Origin: Bryobacterales bacterium
Lineage (GTDB): Bacteria; Acidobacteriota; Terriglobia; Bryobacterales; Bryobacteraceae
Length of the DNA: 5,613 nt
Reading direction: 5' to 3'
Assembly (NCBI GenBank): GCA_025353235.1
Contig: JANXQZ010000255.1
Span: 1 to 5,613 of the forward strand
Notes under the pieces: model-generated
What the model was told of the DNA's origin: nothing
Database searches by the model: none
Seen by the model: only the letters and a program-made list of their open reading frames with translations
Part shown: positions 5,283-5,613 of the stretch, piece after piece
Layout: each line of letters opens with the position of its first letter
Numbering within the stretch: the stretch's first letter is position 1
Position numbers and translations under genes: made by a program

Positions 5283-5613
5283 ATGAGATCGGCAACCGAA
5301 TCAGGCGAACAGAACGTCAGAGGCCAAGCTGTAGCCGGCCCCGAGATTCCGGTCGACCAAATTCGCGCGGCGCTCGACAAGATTCTCGCAAGCCCCGGGT
5401 TCGTCAACGCCGACCGCCTTACTCGCTTCCTGCGCTACGCGGTGGACACGACGCTCGAAGGTCAAACCGACAAGCTGAAAGAAACAATGCTCGGCATTGA
5501 AGTGTTCGGACGCAAATCGACTTACGATCCCAGAATCGATGCCGTAGTTCGCACGGAAGCAGTGAAGTTGCGAGCTCGCCTGAAAGAATACTACGAAACG
5601 GAAGGCCGGGAAG
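5283..5613 (+). CDS. N-terminal part of an acidobacterial TolB/winged-helix-type regulatory protein (3'-truncated by window)
   Basis: The frame is open from ATG 5283 to the window edge (110 codons, no stop). AGAGG at 5274-5278, 4 nt before the ATG, supports this start. After a polar leader (1-20) comes a conserved domain: QIRAALDKILASPGFVNADR (26-45), LTRFLRYAVDTTLEGQTDKLKE (46-67), GIEVFGRKSTYDPRIDAVVR (71-90), and EAVKLRARLKEYYETEGRE (92-110). I know this domain as the N-terminus of many Solibacter-type proteins annotated as TolB N-terminal, tetratricopeptide-repeat or 'adenylate cyclase-like'. They usually continue with a 'GYVP.F' loop, often a single transmembrane helix, then TPR or beta-propeller repeats. 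The domain is probably a helical DNA- or protein-binding module; its biochemical role is not established to my knowledge. What follows beyond the window cannot be told. It is 45 nt downstream of ruvA on the same strand and might be co-transcribed. Confidence 0.8.
   Translation, partial: MRSATESGEQNVRGQAVAGPEIPVDQIRAALDKILASPGFVNADRLTRFLRYAVDTTLEGQTDKLKETMLGIEVFGRKSTYDPRIDAVVRTEAVKLRARLKEYYETEGRE

Overview
The window reads as ordinary chromosome from a GC-rich Acidobacteriota, most likely the Solibacter/Bryobacter branch. That placement is an inference. It rests mainly on the partial protein at the right edge, whose N-terminal domain (LASPGF..., LxRFLRYxV, G(I/V)EVFGR, YDPRIDAVVRTEA, LRARLKEYYE) I know chiefly from acidobacterial TolB/TPR-type regulators. 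A small secreted 'GSFGYYLNG ... TYTGTYTLNADCTG' protein points the same way. No rRNA, tRNA, CRISPR array, insertion sequence or phage gene was seen.

Layout: (1) 2-1588 (+), a 5'-truncated ABC-F ATPase whose second Walker A motif lacks its lysine. (2) 1639-1896 (+), a ribbon-helix-helix protein, followed 3 nt later by (3) 1900-2259 (+), a small conserved partner. The partner's first ~66 codons look real, but its 3' end runs into the convergent gene and looks displaced. A cluster of TGGTGC/GCACCA repeats lies just upstream of the RHH start. (4) 3430-2111 (-), a probable exported glycoside-hydrolase-like protein, coupled by an ATGA overlap to (5) 4152-3427 (-), the 16S rRNA methyltransferase RsmE. 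(6) 4180-4632 (+), a small secreted protein, divergent from rsmE with a 27-nt gap and joined by a TAATG overlap to (7) ruvA 4632-5237 (+), the Holliday-junction binding protein. (8) 5283 to the right edge (+), the N-terminus of a TolB/winged-helix-type acidobacterial regulator, cut by the window.

How the genes fit together: the two housekeeping genes (rsmE, ruvA) each sit in a tight two-gene unit with a lineage-specific exported protein. The ABC-F gene probably acts at the ribosome. The RHH and its partner have the size, spacing and repeat-bearing upstream region of a toxin-antitoxin-like module, but no toxin family could be recognised. The window is gene-dense and has no gene-free stretch over 300 bases. 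The longest gaps are 50 nt (1589-1638), 45 nt (5238-5282) and 27 nt (4153-4179). The items most worth a second look are the altered Walker A motif, the RHH-partner pair with its apparent 3' loss, and the translational coupling of ruvA to a secreted protein. I do not see clear evidence of a wholly new multi-gene system.
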